Part shown: positions 19,940 through 29,390 of the stretch, one piece after another | How positions within the stretch are numbered: position 1 is the stretch's first letter | Layout: each line of letters starts with the position of its first letter | NCBI RefSeq assembly: GCF_934202705.1 | Contig: NZ_CAKPYE010000003.1 | Location: forward strand, 129,382 to 193,381 | DNA from: an uncultured Limosilactobacillus sp. | Lineage (GTDB): Bacteria; Bacillota; Bacilli; Lactobacillales; Lactobacillaceae | Direction of reading: 5' to 3' | DNA length: 64,000 bases | Made by a program: the position numbers and the translations under genes | Notes under the pieces: model-generated | Databases searched by the model: none | Told to the model about the DNA's origin: nothing | What the model saw: only the letters and a program-made list of their open reading frames with translations

Positions 19940-22900
19940 TTATTTTTCATTTTTACGGTGCTGACTACCTAGCAAACCAATCATCCCAAAGATCGCACTC
20001 AGGCCAAGGCCTAATGCTGCTTGAGCAGGATGGTTACCAGTTTGTGGTAATCGCTGCTTGGACTGGTGGTTAGTAATACCGTTCATTGCAGTGGTACTCA
20101 ATTGACGATCACCATTTGCGGTTCCTGCTTGGTCACTAGCAGTTATTACCTTGTGGTAGACAACGGTTACTGTCTGATCTGGCGTATCAAAGCTGACCGT
20201 CATCCCAGGGATCAATGCCACGCTTGGTACATAGCCATTAATGGTTGGTGGTACCAGTGAGGAGAATTGTTGATTGGTTGGTGTCCATGGTTGCCAGCTA
20301 ATCTGGTTAGTTACCCGATCCTTGGTTCCAGTTCGTTGGAACGTCACCGTCTGGTAACCATCCGGTTGAGCTGGCGTACCATCATCATATCGATAGTGGA
20401 TCACCCGGGTTACCGTGGTCGTTTCACTAACCGGTTCTGTACCATGCTTGAAGTGGACCTCGTATGACTGGTCAGTATTGTCATCCGTATCATAGATGAT
20501 TTCCTTACCTTTCGTACTATCTGAGACAAAATCATATCCTGAGTCTTTATAGCTCTGAATTGTCTTTTCAGTCGTGTAACCAGAATGCCCGTTGGAATAA
20601 CCATTAAGCGTCTTCGTCGCTAATGTCTGGCCAGTCGTATCATCAATGTACTTTACGATTGCCCGTTGTGCGTCTGGCGTGTAGGTAACCTTCTCAGTAA
20701 TGTCCTTCGTATCATGTTCGACCGGCGTCTTAGCTACTTGCTTTCGATCCGGCGTATACCCCGTTTCGGTTGGTGACGGGACTGCTGGGAACGTTTGCGA
20801 TAGACTCCAAGTATCGTTCAGGACTTCTCCGGTAACCTTATCAATAACTTTCGTTTCTTCAAAGGTCCGACTGTCGTGATGTGGCTTAATGCCGTTTGTA
20901 ACTGGGGTCCCATCCGAGTTCACGTACGTTATTGTCTGGTTAACCACATGCGTTAAGCCATCCTTATCCGTACCTTTCGGATATTTAGCGCCCTTTGGAT
21001 CCTTATTGATTGGCTGGCCCGGTTTCCCTGGCTTTTCTGGGTTCACCGTGATCTTACCGTGTTTGAAGTGAACTTCATATGACTGGTCAGTCTTATCATC
21101 ATGGTCAAAGACGACATGTTTGCCACTAGTTGTGTCTGAGACAAAGTCATAACCCAAGTTCTGGTAGCGGGTAATGGTGTCCTTAGTCTGGTAGCCCGAA
21201 TCTTCGTCTGAGAAACCAGTTAGGTCCTTGGTTTCTAATGTCTGATGATCCGTATCATCAATATACGTGACCGTCGCCTTTTGAGCATCCGGCGTGTAGT
21301 AAACCGTCCGTTCAACCGGTTTCTTCGAATCATCATTTGGTGTTACCGTGACATCCTTGATACTCGTGTGATCCGGTGTATAACCTTGGACTGGTGGCGT
21401 ATCAACCGGATCAAAGGTCTTGGACTTTGCATCCCAGGTTCCCGGAATGATGTTGCCAGTGACGTTATCCTTTTGGTTACCAGTTTGGGTAAAGGTAATC
21501 TTGGCTGGCGATTGATCCGCATGAGCCTGCTTACCAGTCGGTTGGCCCTTGGAATTCTTGTACTGATAGTGGACAACCTCTTTGAAGGACTTCTTGACAT
21601 CCGGTGCCGGAGTCAAGTGGTGCTTGAAGTGGACCTCGTATGACTGATTAACCTTGTCATCATGGTCAAAGACAACGTTCTGACCATGCGTACCGTCTGA
21701 AACCAGATCGTAGCCCGAGTTTTGATAGTGTGTAATCCGCTCTTGGGTCTTGTATCCGGAATCTTCATCTGAGACACCAGTTAAGTCTTTCGCTTCTAGA
21801 TGTTTACCGCCATCAGTATCATCAATATACGTTACTGTCGCCTTTTGAGCATCCGGCGTATAGTAAACCGTCCGTTCAACTGGTATCTTTGGGTCAGCAT
21901 TTGGCGTTACTGAAACGTTCTGGATACTAGTTTGATCTGGTGTATAACCTTTGATTGGTATCGTATTAACCGGATCGAAGGTCTTGGACTTCGCATCCCA
22001 GTCGCCTGTCGTGGTTTGACCAGTAACCTCATCACGGGTCGTGGTTTGGGTAAACGTTACTTGTTTTGGCGATTGATCATTGCCAGCCTTGCGATCGGTA
22101 TGGTGACCTTGAGCATCGTTGTACTTATAATGGATAATTTCCTGATAGTTACGCTCCACTGGGGTCTTAGTCAAATGATGTTGCAAGTGAATTACAAACT
22201 GTTGACTTGGTGCTGTCGTGTCATCATTTTCTGGCTGATTATCAAACTTACCAAATACATTCGTCCAGTCTTGCGGTTCACCAGTCTGGATAACTTGTGT
22301 GGCCGTCTTGCCCGTTACCTTCACGACGTCGTACCCTTGACTCTTCACCAGGTTCAGATCATTTTGTAAATCATCAAATGTAATCTGATCATTGTGCTTA
22401 CCACGAGTAAATAACGGTGTTGGTAATCCACTATTATTGTGATCAGTATCATCAGCGAAGCTGACTTGGGCCCGTTCATCCTCATCTCTGGCAATCAAGT
22501 CATAGATGACCACGTCACCATCCATGTAATACTTGACCGTCTTGCCCGACGTTAAATCACTAATTGATAACTGTTTATTTGGCGCACCATTCGCATAGCT
22601 GCCATGAGTTGAGTTCTCAGTGGCCTGCGGCTTGCTAGGATCTAGTAAACGGTACTCGCTGAGGTTAACACTCACATACCACCGATAACCTTCTGAATTA
22701 ATCAGGTCCGTTGCCACCTGATTAATTTGGCCTAGGTTTAAATGATCTTGATTATCGGTATACGTCACGGCACCTTGCAGTGGCGCCTCCGTCGTTGGAT
22801 GATATGAACTTGGGTCTAGAATGTGTTGTACCCCATCTATATCTTTATAACGGTACTTGATATGAATCGTTGACGTTCCTTGGACTTTGACCGCCGCTGA

Positions 22901-25747
22901 TGATCCCATATTACTGCCTTGCGGAGCATTATACATTGGAATTGGGATTTCATCACACCAGGTCTGACCAGTCAAAACCCCTGTATTTCCGGCATCAGTA
23001 GCTAGCGTTGGATCGATCCCTTCCAGGACAACTTGGTACCCAGCGTTGGCGAGTTTATTAAATTTCACTGCCACGGACTTAATCTGAGTCCAATCCGTAA
23101 CTTGACTAGCTGGCCTATAACTAGCCAGGTTCGTCTTTTGATTATTGTCATTACCTAGTTGGGTTGAATACAGAATGGTGGCACCACCAACCGTTTGACC
23201 AGTTAATGAATTGATAACTCGAACCCCATTCGGATTCAAATGGAAACCAAAGTGCTTATTGGCCCCATCGGTCTGTGGCAAATTAGTAATGATCACAACA
23301 TTGGTCATTTGAGAAATCTTATTGGTTGGTTCACTAACCACGTAGTGGCTAAAGACCATGTCAGCACCTTGTTTATCATCTGATGTCCCTTGTGATGTCA
23401 AAGATTGATCCTGATTACCTTGGGCTAACTCACCATTTTGTTGCTTGGCTGCGGTTTCAATTTTGACTGGTTTAGTAATAAACGCCCGGGTTTTACCGTT
23501 GACCGCACCATCCAGCATCGCCATTTGGAACGGTGTAGCCTCAGTTCCCTTAGCATATGTAGAAATTTTATCATTGACAACCAGGTTGTCCGCTGAAATA
23601 AACCAAGTCCCCGTGTCTGAAGATGCTGGCACACCAGTCTTTAACTGGAAAGGAATATTAAATATAAGATCATACGGTCTCATCTTGGTGCCCGCACCAT
23701 TGTATTCAACAATCGTCTTGCCGTTACGCTGATACATTGTAACTTTACCTGCCCTAATCGTATCGGCCTCCCTTTGAAATGCATTAAACACACTCATTGG
23801 GTCAACCGTTTGTGGTAGTACTAAGTATACCCGCGGGTTAGTCAAATCATACAAAACCGTATTCCAGTCTGAATATTGAAACTCGATATAGCCATCGTTA
23901 TCATTCTCAATTCCTGCGGGATTAGCTTTGTCTCGATAAAAGGTATTTTGCTCTAAAATATTTTGAAAAGCGTATTGCCCGCTAGCTTGGCCCACCAGTT
24001 CCTGGGTATTAGACCAGGACATCTGACTCGGATCATGACCAACTGCTAAACCAATTCCGGCCGTCAGCTTATCGTTAATGGTCATCCCGTTAGCAACCGT
24101 CCCACTAGGTGATAGGAAGATAAGTTCACCGGTATTAAAGTCACCAACCCATTGAATACTCTGGAGTTGCTTTTGATCATCTAAATAATAGATCCCGCTT
24201 TGGCCATTTACCGTGGCGCTCGATCCATCATAGTATTTCACTACCAAAGCTGGTGATGGTGTTTGACCAATCACCCTTTGAAACTCTAATTGAACTTTGT
24301 TCACCGCGTATCCGCGAGAAAAGTTGGCTTGAAAGTGCACATTGTGGTAATTCTGAACATCAACGTTCTCAACCTCGATGGTATTCAAATCACCATTCCA
24401 GCCTTGCACTGGCAACGTATTAGCATCATAAGTCCCGGTACTATCTGGATTTGCATTATCAACTTTCCCCGTGAACGCTTGTCCAACTGGAGTCGTTGTC
24501 GAATTACCTAAAATTGTGTCGCTCCATGCCGGTACGGTTAAGACTTGCTGTTGGCCACCATAAAAATGGAAATCCCCGTTGGAAGCGGCCGCTTGGACCG
24601 TCTGGTCTTGCCCAGGAGCTGCCATTACATATTTACCAATAATTTGAATGCCAGCCGCTCCCTTATCAGCAGTTGTAATCCCCGTCAAAATAATCGGGGA
24701 ACCGGCTGCTTGCTGAGTAATATTACCGCAGGCCAATCCTCGTTGTGCAAAGTAGTTCTTCATCGCCGCCAGGTTAGCTTGAAAATGCGCTGGGACATTG
24801 AGTGTTAAGTCAAAGGTGCCAAAATGCTGATTGGTTAATTGTTCTGCAGAAGGTAAGTTAGCATAAGAATTAGTAACTGGTAGCCAATACTCAACGTCTT
24901 GGTTGACCATTACTTGGCCATGAACCTGGCCATCCGGTAATTGCCTTGTCACATTACCAACGGTAATTTTTGGTGAGATATTTTCAAAGACGGTTAAACT
25001 GCTATCATCCTTGCCATTCTTTTGCACAATGATCTTTTTGGCTAAGTTGCCGAGCTCATGAATTTGATCCACAGGTGCTAGGCTAATGTCGATACTTTGG
25101 ACAATTCCAGCTGCCGTCTGGCTATTGGTCGTAAAAGCATCAGTTACGACATAGGAGCCATCGTTTTGTCGATCCACCTTCACAGTAAAGCCTGGGCCGC
25201 CTTGAGCCGTCACTGCTGTCCCATGGCCACTCCAGAGATCTGCCTTCGGAATCAGAATTCGATATTGATCACCATTGTGATAATTAGCCACATTAAACGT
25301 TAATTCAAGGGTGGATTGGGCTGGACTAATCGTCACATTTCCGCTAGTCGGGATGAGTTGCGCATTCCGATCCGTGCTTACTAATGATTGTTGTAGGGTC
25401 CGTTGTTGGTTGTGATTGGTTTGAGCTGAGCCGTTCACTTGGTTAGCTTGGTCCGCCGCCTTTATCGTCGCTTCAGGTTTGAGCGTCGTGGTGGTTGTCG
25501 AGTGGTCAGCTTGATTATTTGGAATAATCGTTGGCCGCTCATTAGTGGCGGTTGTTTTAGTTGTTACATTTGTCGTTGTGGTACCTGCTGGAACCGTGGC
25601 CGCATGAACTGCAGTATTCAACCCAAAATAAAAGGTCGTACTTAACAAAACTGAAGCAACCCCGACGGTTAATCGTCGCAGACCATAATGAGGACGCTGT
25701 TTGGCTTGTTGCTTGAGTAAATACTGTCGATTATTTTTCGAAACCAT
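19940..25747 (-). CDS. Giant YSIRK/LPQTG adhesin with long Mub repeats
   Basis: About 1935 aa. I chose ATG 25747 (MVSKNNRQYLL) because GGGAGG stands 7 bases upstream; an in-frame TTG at 25762 overlaps that site and is less likely. The signal is HYGLRRLTVGVASVLLSTTF. A large N-terminal beta-rich region (about 60-1150) contains VTDWTQIKSVAVKF, shared with the neighbouring adhesins. Then come Mub repeats with YTPDAQKATVTYIDDTD and ERTVYYTPDAQKA blocks, a linker GKPGQPINKDPKGAKYPKG, and a last Mub-B2-like unit. The C-terminus LPQTGNHPAQA plus hydrophobic stretch and HRKNEK is a sorting signal. Likely a mucus or host-surface adhesin. Confidence 0.92.
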   Translation of the reverse strand: MVSKNNRQYLLKQQAKQRPHYGLRRLTVGVASVLLSTTFYFGLNTAVHAATVPAGTTTTNVTTKTTATNERPTIIPNNQADHSTTTTTLKPEATIKAADQANQVNGSAQTNHNQQRTLQQSLVSTDRNAQLIPTSGNVTISPAQSTLELTFNVANYHNGDQYRILIPKADLWSGHGTAVTAQGGPGFTVKVDRQNDGSYVVTDAFTTNSQTAAGIVQSIDISLAPVDQIHELGNLAKKIIVQKNGKDDSSLTVFENISPKITVGNVTRQLPDGQVHGQVMVNQDVEYWLPVTNSYANLPSAEQLTNQHFGTFDLTLNVPAHFQANLAAMKNYFAQRGLACGNITQQAAGSPIILTGITTADKGAAGIQIIGKYVMAAPGQDQTVQAAASNGDFHFYGGQQQVLTVPAWSDTILGNSTTTPVGQAFTGKVDNANPDSTGTYDANTLPVQGWNGDLNTIEVENVDVQNYHNVHFQANFSRGYAVNKVQLEFQRVIGQTPSPALVVKYYDGSSATVNGQSGIYYLDDQKQLQSIQWVGDFNTGELIFLSPSGTVANGMTINDKLTAGIGLAVGHDPSQMSWSNTQELVGQASGQYAFQNILEQNTFYRDKANPAGIENDNDGYIEFQYSDWNTVLYDLTNPRVYLVLPQTVDPMSVFNAFQREADTIRAGKVTMYQRNGKTIVEYNGAGTKMRPYDLIFNIPFQLKTGVPASSDTGTWFISADNLVVNDKISTYAKGTEATPFQMAMLDGAVNGKTRAFITKPVKIETAAKQQNGELAQGNQDQSLTSQGTSDDKQGADMVFSHYVVSEPTNKISQMTNVVIITNLPQTDGANKHFGFHLNPNGVRVINSLTGQTVGGATILYSTQLGNDNNQKTNLASYRPASQVTDWTQIKSVAVKFNKLANAGYQVVLEGIDPTLATDAGNTGVLTGQTWCDEIPIPMYNAPQGSNMGSSAAVKVQGTSTIHIKYRYKDIDGVQHILDPSSYHPTTEAPLQGAVTYTDNQDHLNLGQINQVATDLINSEGYRWYVSVNLSEYRLLDPSKPQATENSTHGSYANGAPNKQLSISDLTSGKTVKYYMDGDVVIYDLIARDEDERAQVSFADDTDHNNSGLPTPLFTRGKHNDQITFDDLQNDLNLVKSQGYDVVKVTGKTATQVIQTGEPQDWTNVFGKFDNQPENDDTTAPSQQFVIHLQHHLTKTPVERNYQEIIHYKYNDAQGHHTDRKAGNDQSPKQVTFTQTTTRDEVTGQTTTGDWDAKSKTFDPVNTIPIKGYTPDQTSIQNVSVTPNADPKIPVERTVYYTPDAQKATVTYIDDTDGGKHLEAKDLTGVSDEDSGYKTQERITHYQNSGYDLVSDGTHGQNVVFDHDDKVNQSYEVHFKHHLTPAPDVKKSFKEVVHYQYKNSKGQPTGKQAHADQSPAKITFTQTGNQKDNVTGNIIPGTWDAKSKTFDPVDTPPVQGYTPDHTSIKDVTVTPNDDSKKPVERTVYYTPDAQKATVTYIDDTDHQTLETKDLTGFSDEDSGYQTKDTITRYQNLGYDFVSDTTSGKHVVFDHDDKTDQSYEVHFKHGKITVNPEKPGKPGQPINKDPKGAKYPKGTDKDGLTHVVNQTITYVNSDGTPVTNGIKPHHDSRTFEETKVIDKVTGEVLNDTWSLSQTFPAVPSPTETGYTPDRKQVAKTPVEHDTKDITEKVTYTPDAQRAIVKYIDDTTGQTLATKTLNGYSNGHSGYTTEKTIQSYKDSGYDFVSDSTKGKEIIYDTDDNTDQSYEVHFKHGTEPVSETTTVTRVIHYRYDDGTPAQPDGYQTVTFQRTGTKDRVTNQISWQPWTPTNQQFSSLVPPTINGYVPSVALIPGMTVSFDTPDQTVTVVYHKVITASDQAGTANGDRQLSTTAMNGITNHQSKQRLPQTGNHPAQAALGLGLSAIFGMIGLLGSQHRKNEK
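20430..22190 (-). repeat. Mub repeat DNA inside the 1935-aa adhesin
   Basis: Three in-frame units repeat the block from YTPDAQ(K/R)A(T/I)V through (N/D)QSYEVHFKH. The two 5'-most units (about 21060-22190) are the most similar. Confidence 0.75.
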
Positions 25748-25788
25748 TACAAAACCTCCCAATTATCAAAATCTATGAATACGGTTTC

Positions 25789-25817
25789 ATTATAATCGGC
25801 TTAATATAATTTGTTAA
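25789..25817 (-). promoter_or_regulatory. Predicted promoter of the 1935-aa adhesin
   Basis: The -35 is TTAACA (25812-25817) and the -10 is TATAAT (25789-25794), with a 17-base spacer. The rest of 25818-25988 is AT-rich and I see no gene in it. Confidence 0.7.
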
Positions 25818-25988
25818 ATATTACAGTATTTTGTAATCATATCACTTTATACTTACTATTAATAAGAAATTTATTATACGTAATTAATTGTATTTGTAAA
25901 ATATAATATCAACCTAAACAATCACCTTATTGCTGAAAATGTTAAATTACATCGGCAAAATACAAATAATAGTTGACTTCAGTGCAAC

Positions 25989-26025
25989 AAAAAGGCCTGT
26001 CATTTTTACATGACAGGCCTTTTAC
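25989..26025. terminator. Bidirectional terminator hairpin
   Basis: Near-perfect arms AAAGGCCTGTCAT and ATGACAGGCCTTT flanked by A-run and T-run. It begins two bases after the restored stop (26027) of the frameshifted minus-strand gene. Confidence 0.9.
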
Positions 26026-26026
26026 T

Positions 26027-27036
26027 TTATTCAGGCACTTTGATCATGGCTCCATAATTGATCGAAGCCACGGCATTATTAATTGATGTCTGCATCTGTT
26101 TAAGTTGTTCTTGATGAAACTTTTGCTGTTGAAACATTTGTTTACTTTGGTTAGCAATCATCGTCGCCATTTGGGCTTCCTGGGCGACCGCATGACGCTG
26201 CATTCGATTGGAAAAGCGCTTAATTTCTTTATTAACTGCTTTAATCCTGCGCGCTGGTTCTGGATCATCGTTTGCTGATTATTCAACATTGCAGTTTGAT
26301 TTAAGGTCTGACTATGGAATTCTGCCATTTGCTTATTTTTATAATCCTCTTCGGAAAGCAAACGCGCGCAATCTTTCCAGTCAGATGCTTGCCCGGTTTG
26401 TAAATAATATAGTGCCCGATTAACTGATTGATTATCCTGATACATCTTGGGAAGAAGTTGGTAATTAGAAAAGTCAAGTGCCATAAATTCTTGCAAATAA
26501 TTTTGAATTTGTTCATTGACCTCTTCAATCAGTACTTTGACTTCAGGCCTTGTTAAAAACTGATTAAAGTTTTCAAGATAGAGTTCTTTAGCCTTGGCCA
26601 TGACCATTTCGTTTAATTGAGTTTCGTAATAATCACAATTCTCTCGTAACTTTTTAACCGTTTCACTGTCAACGTTACTCCGAAAAGATTTAACACCCTC
26701 CCATACAACGTAACAACAAGCAAAAAAAATTAATGTGCGGAACGAGAAAATCCCGACATAACTAATCGTTGCAAATGCCCAAAGACCGATCAAACCAGCA
26801 ATAATTATTGCCCAGAAGGCCGTACCCGGATTTTGAAACTTATGAGAATTTTCTTCTACTAGTCGTTTCTTCGCCGGCTTTACAAAATTGTCGACTTTCT
26901 CGCCAAATATCTGTTGTAATTTGGCCTGGGCGTTTTCTACAAGAACATTACTTTCTAAAACTGTATATAGATATGCATACCGATTAAAATCAGTATCTAA
27001 TTTTTGAAGTATTTTAGTTAACCGATCCCGGTCCAT
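26027..27036 (-). pseudogene. Coiled-coil membrane protein with a frameshift near its C-terminus
   Basis: The first frame gives 292 aa and stops at 26158, but its last about 25 residues look out of frame. Restoring one missing base near 26248 continues as RIKAVNKEIKRFSNRMQRHA through SINNAVASINYGAMIKVPE and stops at 26027, right before the terminator, for about 336 aa. The intact part has an N-terminal coiled coil (1-65), two adjacent membrane helices (about 70-110) and a long helical cytoplasmic tail rich in Gln. I do not recognise the family. The ATG is preceded by a weak GGCGGAAG; a stronger GGAGGAAA lies further upstream but serves no start codon. This may be a pseudogene or a sequencing error; the shortened protein would keep its membrane part. 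Confidence 0.7.
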
Positions 27037-27087
27037 ATCAAAGACTTCCGCCTTGTCTATTTCCTCCTGTCAGATGTGGATAAATCA

Positions 27088-27116
27088 CATAAAAAGGTCT
27101 GCGGTAAGCAGACCTT
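27088..27116 (-). terminator. Terminator after the osmoprotectant ABC operon
   Basis: Arms AAGGTCTGC/GCAGACCTT with loop GGTAA and T5 on the minus strand, about 155 bases after the last stop codon. The stretch 27117-27270 has no other feature I can see. Confidence 0.8.
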
Positions 27117-27270
27117 GATTCTTTATTAAACTAAAACTTTTTATAAGTTAAACCGCTTCAGTCTAACCTGTCAAGCCCGTTTACAACTTCATCAGTACGG
27201 ACCATTGAAGTAGCCCTAGCTATAATACTCTCACTAATTGGCCTTTAATTATTTATCTTCAATGTAAGAA

Positions 27271-27942
27271 TTAAATATCATCCAACTTCCGATCAGCTCC
27301 TCCAGTGTGTTTAATCCTTCGTCGCCATCGAAAAGTGCATCCCAACTCAACTAACCAAAGGGCCATCGCACAACTAAGAGTTAGCATCATGGTTAGCAAT
27401 GTTCCCCACACAATTGGAACAACTTGTTCACCCTGTAAGCCCTCAAATAATAGCTGACCAAGGCCACCAGCATTAATAGTCGCAGCGATTGTCGCCATTG
27501 CCATCGTTGATGCTAAAGCTATTTGCAATCCACTAAAAATCGCAGGTAAAGCCAGTGGTAATTGAATTTTCCAAAAGACTTGCCGATTTGTCATTCCCAT
27601 CCCAATCGCAACTTCTACCAGTTGCGGATCGACACCCTGAATGCCGGTAATAAAGGACCGTAATAAAACGTATTCAGCATAAAGAGTTAATACAATAATG
27701 GCAGTCCGCATTCCTAAACCTGATAACGGTAGTAACAAAGCAAAAAAGGCAAAACTTGGAATCGAGTATAACAAGGAAAAGAAATAGGTTAAACCATTCA
27801 GCCAACGTTGGTGACGCAGAAATAGTAAAATAATGAACACTGCAATTATGAGGGCTAAACCCAGCGATGAAAGGACCATGATTAGGTGTTGTTGCATCTC
27901 TTCTATCATAGTTGGCGCATTAGCACTCCAATACTCACCCAT
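27271..27942 (-). CDS. Osmoprotectant (OpuC-type) ABC transporter permease
   Basis: 223 aa from ATG 27942 (MGEYWSANAPTMIEEMQQHL), chosen because it overlaps the ATPase stop by 8 bases and has GGGGG upstream; the longer open frame just shadows the ATPase gene. It has several membrane helices and the inner-membrane permease EAA-like loop (EVAIGMGMTNRQVFWKIQLPLALPAIFSGL). It pairs with the permease at 28680-29330 as the two-permease arrangement of OpuC-like glycine betaine/carnitine/choline importers. Confidence 0.9.
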   Translation of the reverse strand: MGEYWSANAPTMIEEMQQHLIMVLSSLGLALIIAVFIILLFLRHQRWLNGLTYFFSLLYSIPSFAFFALLLPLSGLGMRTAIIVLTLYAEYVLLRSFITGIQGVDPQLVEVAIGMGMTNRQVFWKIQLPLALPAIFSGLQIALASTMAMATIAATINAGGLGQLLFEGLQGEQVVPIVWGTLLTMMLTLSCAMALWLVELGCTFRWRRRIKHTGGADRKLDDI

Positions 27943-28705
27943 TCTGTCGCCCCCAAAGTTGCTGATTTTGCCGCACGGTCCCCAGCAGTTTTTTGACAAA
28001 GTCAGTTGCCGGATGGTGAACAACTTCATCGGGGCTGGCAAACTGTTCAATCCGTCCTTGACGCATGATCATTACCCGTTGGCCTAAAAACAAAGCTTCA
28101 TTAATATCATGAGTAACAAACATGAATGTTTTGTCCGTCAAAGATTCATGAATTCGCTTAATTTCCCTTTGAAGTTCTTCACGAGTTAAAGCATCTAAAG
28201 CACCAAACGGCTCATCAAATAACACATATGCTGGATTGGCCGCCAATGCCCGTGCGACTCCAACTCGTTGCTGCTGTCCACCCGAAAGTTGAGCAGGATA
28301 ACGTTGAGCATACTTATCCGGATCCAACTGCACTAACCTTAATAATTCGTCAACGCGTTGGTTAATCTTATCCGGCTGCCATTGGAGTAACTTCGGTGTA
28401 ACTGCAATATTTTGCGCCACTGTCATGTGAGGAAACAAACCAATTTGCTGAACTACATATCCCATGTGACGACGTAATTTTACTAAATCCAGCTGCTCGA
28501 TATTTTGCCCATTAATGAAGATTTCACCAGCAGTTGGTTTCCATAGGCCATTAATCATTTTGAGCGTCGTCGTTTTTCCTGAACCAGACGTTCCCAAAAT
28601 TGTAATAAACTCCCCCTTTTGGATTTGAAAACTTAAATCAGGAAGGACCAGATTAGTACCAAAACGTTTTTTTACATGGCTAAATTGAATGGTTACTTCT
28701 GTCAT
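27935..28705 (-). CDS. Osmoprotectant ABC transporter ATPase (OpuCA-like)
   Basis: 256 aa. Walker A LGTSGSGKTT (about 36-45), signature LSGGQQQRVGVARALA (about 139) and Walker B YVLFDEPFGALD. Known OpuCA proteins are longer and end in tandem CBS domains that sense ionic strength; this one ends soon after the nucleotide-binding domain, so the CBS sensor is absent. It overlaps the upstream permease by 26 bases and the downstream permease by 8. Confidence 0.92.
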   Translation of the reverse strand: MTEVTIQFSHVKKRFGTNLVLPDLSFQIQKGEFITILGTSGSGKTTTLKMINGLWKPTAGEIFINGQNIEQLDLVKLRRHMGYVVQQIGLFPHMTVAQNIAVTPKLLQWQPDKINQRVDELLRLVQLDPDKYAQRYPAQLSGGQQQRVGVARALAANPAYVLFDEPFGALDALTREELQREIKRIHESLTDKTFMFVTHDINEALFLGQRVMIMRQGRIEQFASPDEVVHHPATDFVKKLLGTVRQNQQLWGRQNG

Positions 28706-29330
28706 ATCGTTGCACCTTCCTAATTAAAAAATCGAAGCCTAACATGGCTATTAAAGAAAGACTAGCCACACTTAAAGCGCCAATGACGACGTAGGTCATG
28801 TTATATAAACCGAGGCCTGTAAAAATTAACGTCCCGAGTCCTCCAGCACCAATATAGGTGGCTAGAGTTGCACTGGCAATAATTTCTACAAGAGCCAACT
28901 TAATACCGTTTAAAATATAGGGAAGTGCAAACGGAATTTCAATTTGCCGCCGTAATTGTCGTTGATCCATTCCTAAAGCCCTTCCTACTTCTTCGTAAAG
29001 CGATCCTACTTCATTAAATCCTAAAATAGTGTTAATTAATAATGGCGGTAGCGCCAAAGCCACCAGCGCAATTAGCGCGGGAATAAATCCAGTTCCAATG
29101 AAAGGAATCAATAAAAATAATAAAGCTAAACTTGGAATGATCCGTAAAACCTGCGTAAAAGCTACACAAAAATGGGCCACCAGTTTGCTTCGCGAGCCAA
29201 GGTAGCCAAGCGGTAAAGCAATCACTAACGAAATGACTAGGGCAACGCTCGTTAAACTTAGGTGTTGACCAACATATTGCCAGTATTGCCCACTATTTGA
29301 TTGAAAATATTGAATGATCTGGTCTAACAA
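28680..29330 (-). CDS. Osmoprotectant (OpuC-type) ABC transporter permease
   Basis: 216 aa, multispanning, with the EAA-like loop GSLYEEVGRALGMDQRQLRRQIEIPFALPYILNGI. The start codon is TTG (29330): AGGAG lies 8 bases upstream and no in-frame ATG is near. It follows the binding protein after 60 bases and overlaps the ATPase. Confidence 0.9.
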   Translation of the reverse strand: MLDQIIQYFQSNSGQYWQYVGQHLSLTSVALVISLVIALPLGYLGSRSKLVAHFCVAFTQVLRIIPSLALLFLLIPFIGTGFIPALIALVALALPPLLINTILGFNEVGSLYEEVGRALGMDQRQLRRQIEIPFALPYILNGIKLALVEIIASATLATYIGAGGLGTLIFTGLGLYNMTYVVIGALSVASLSLIAMLGFDFLIRKVQRYDRSNHSI

Positions 29331-29390
29331 ATAATCACTCCTGACTTGAAAAGCGAAGAGACTGAGTTAATTCCCAGCCTCCACTATTTC

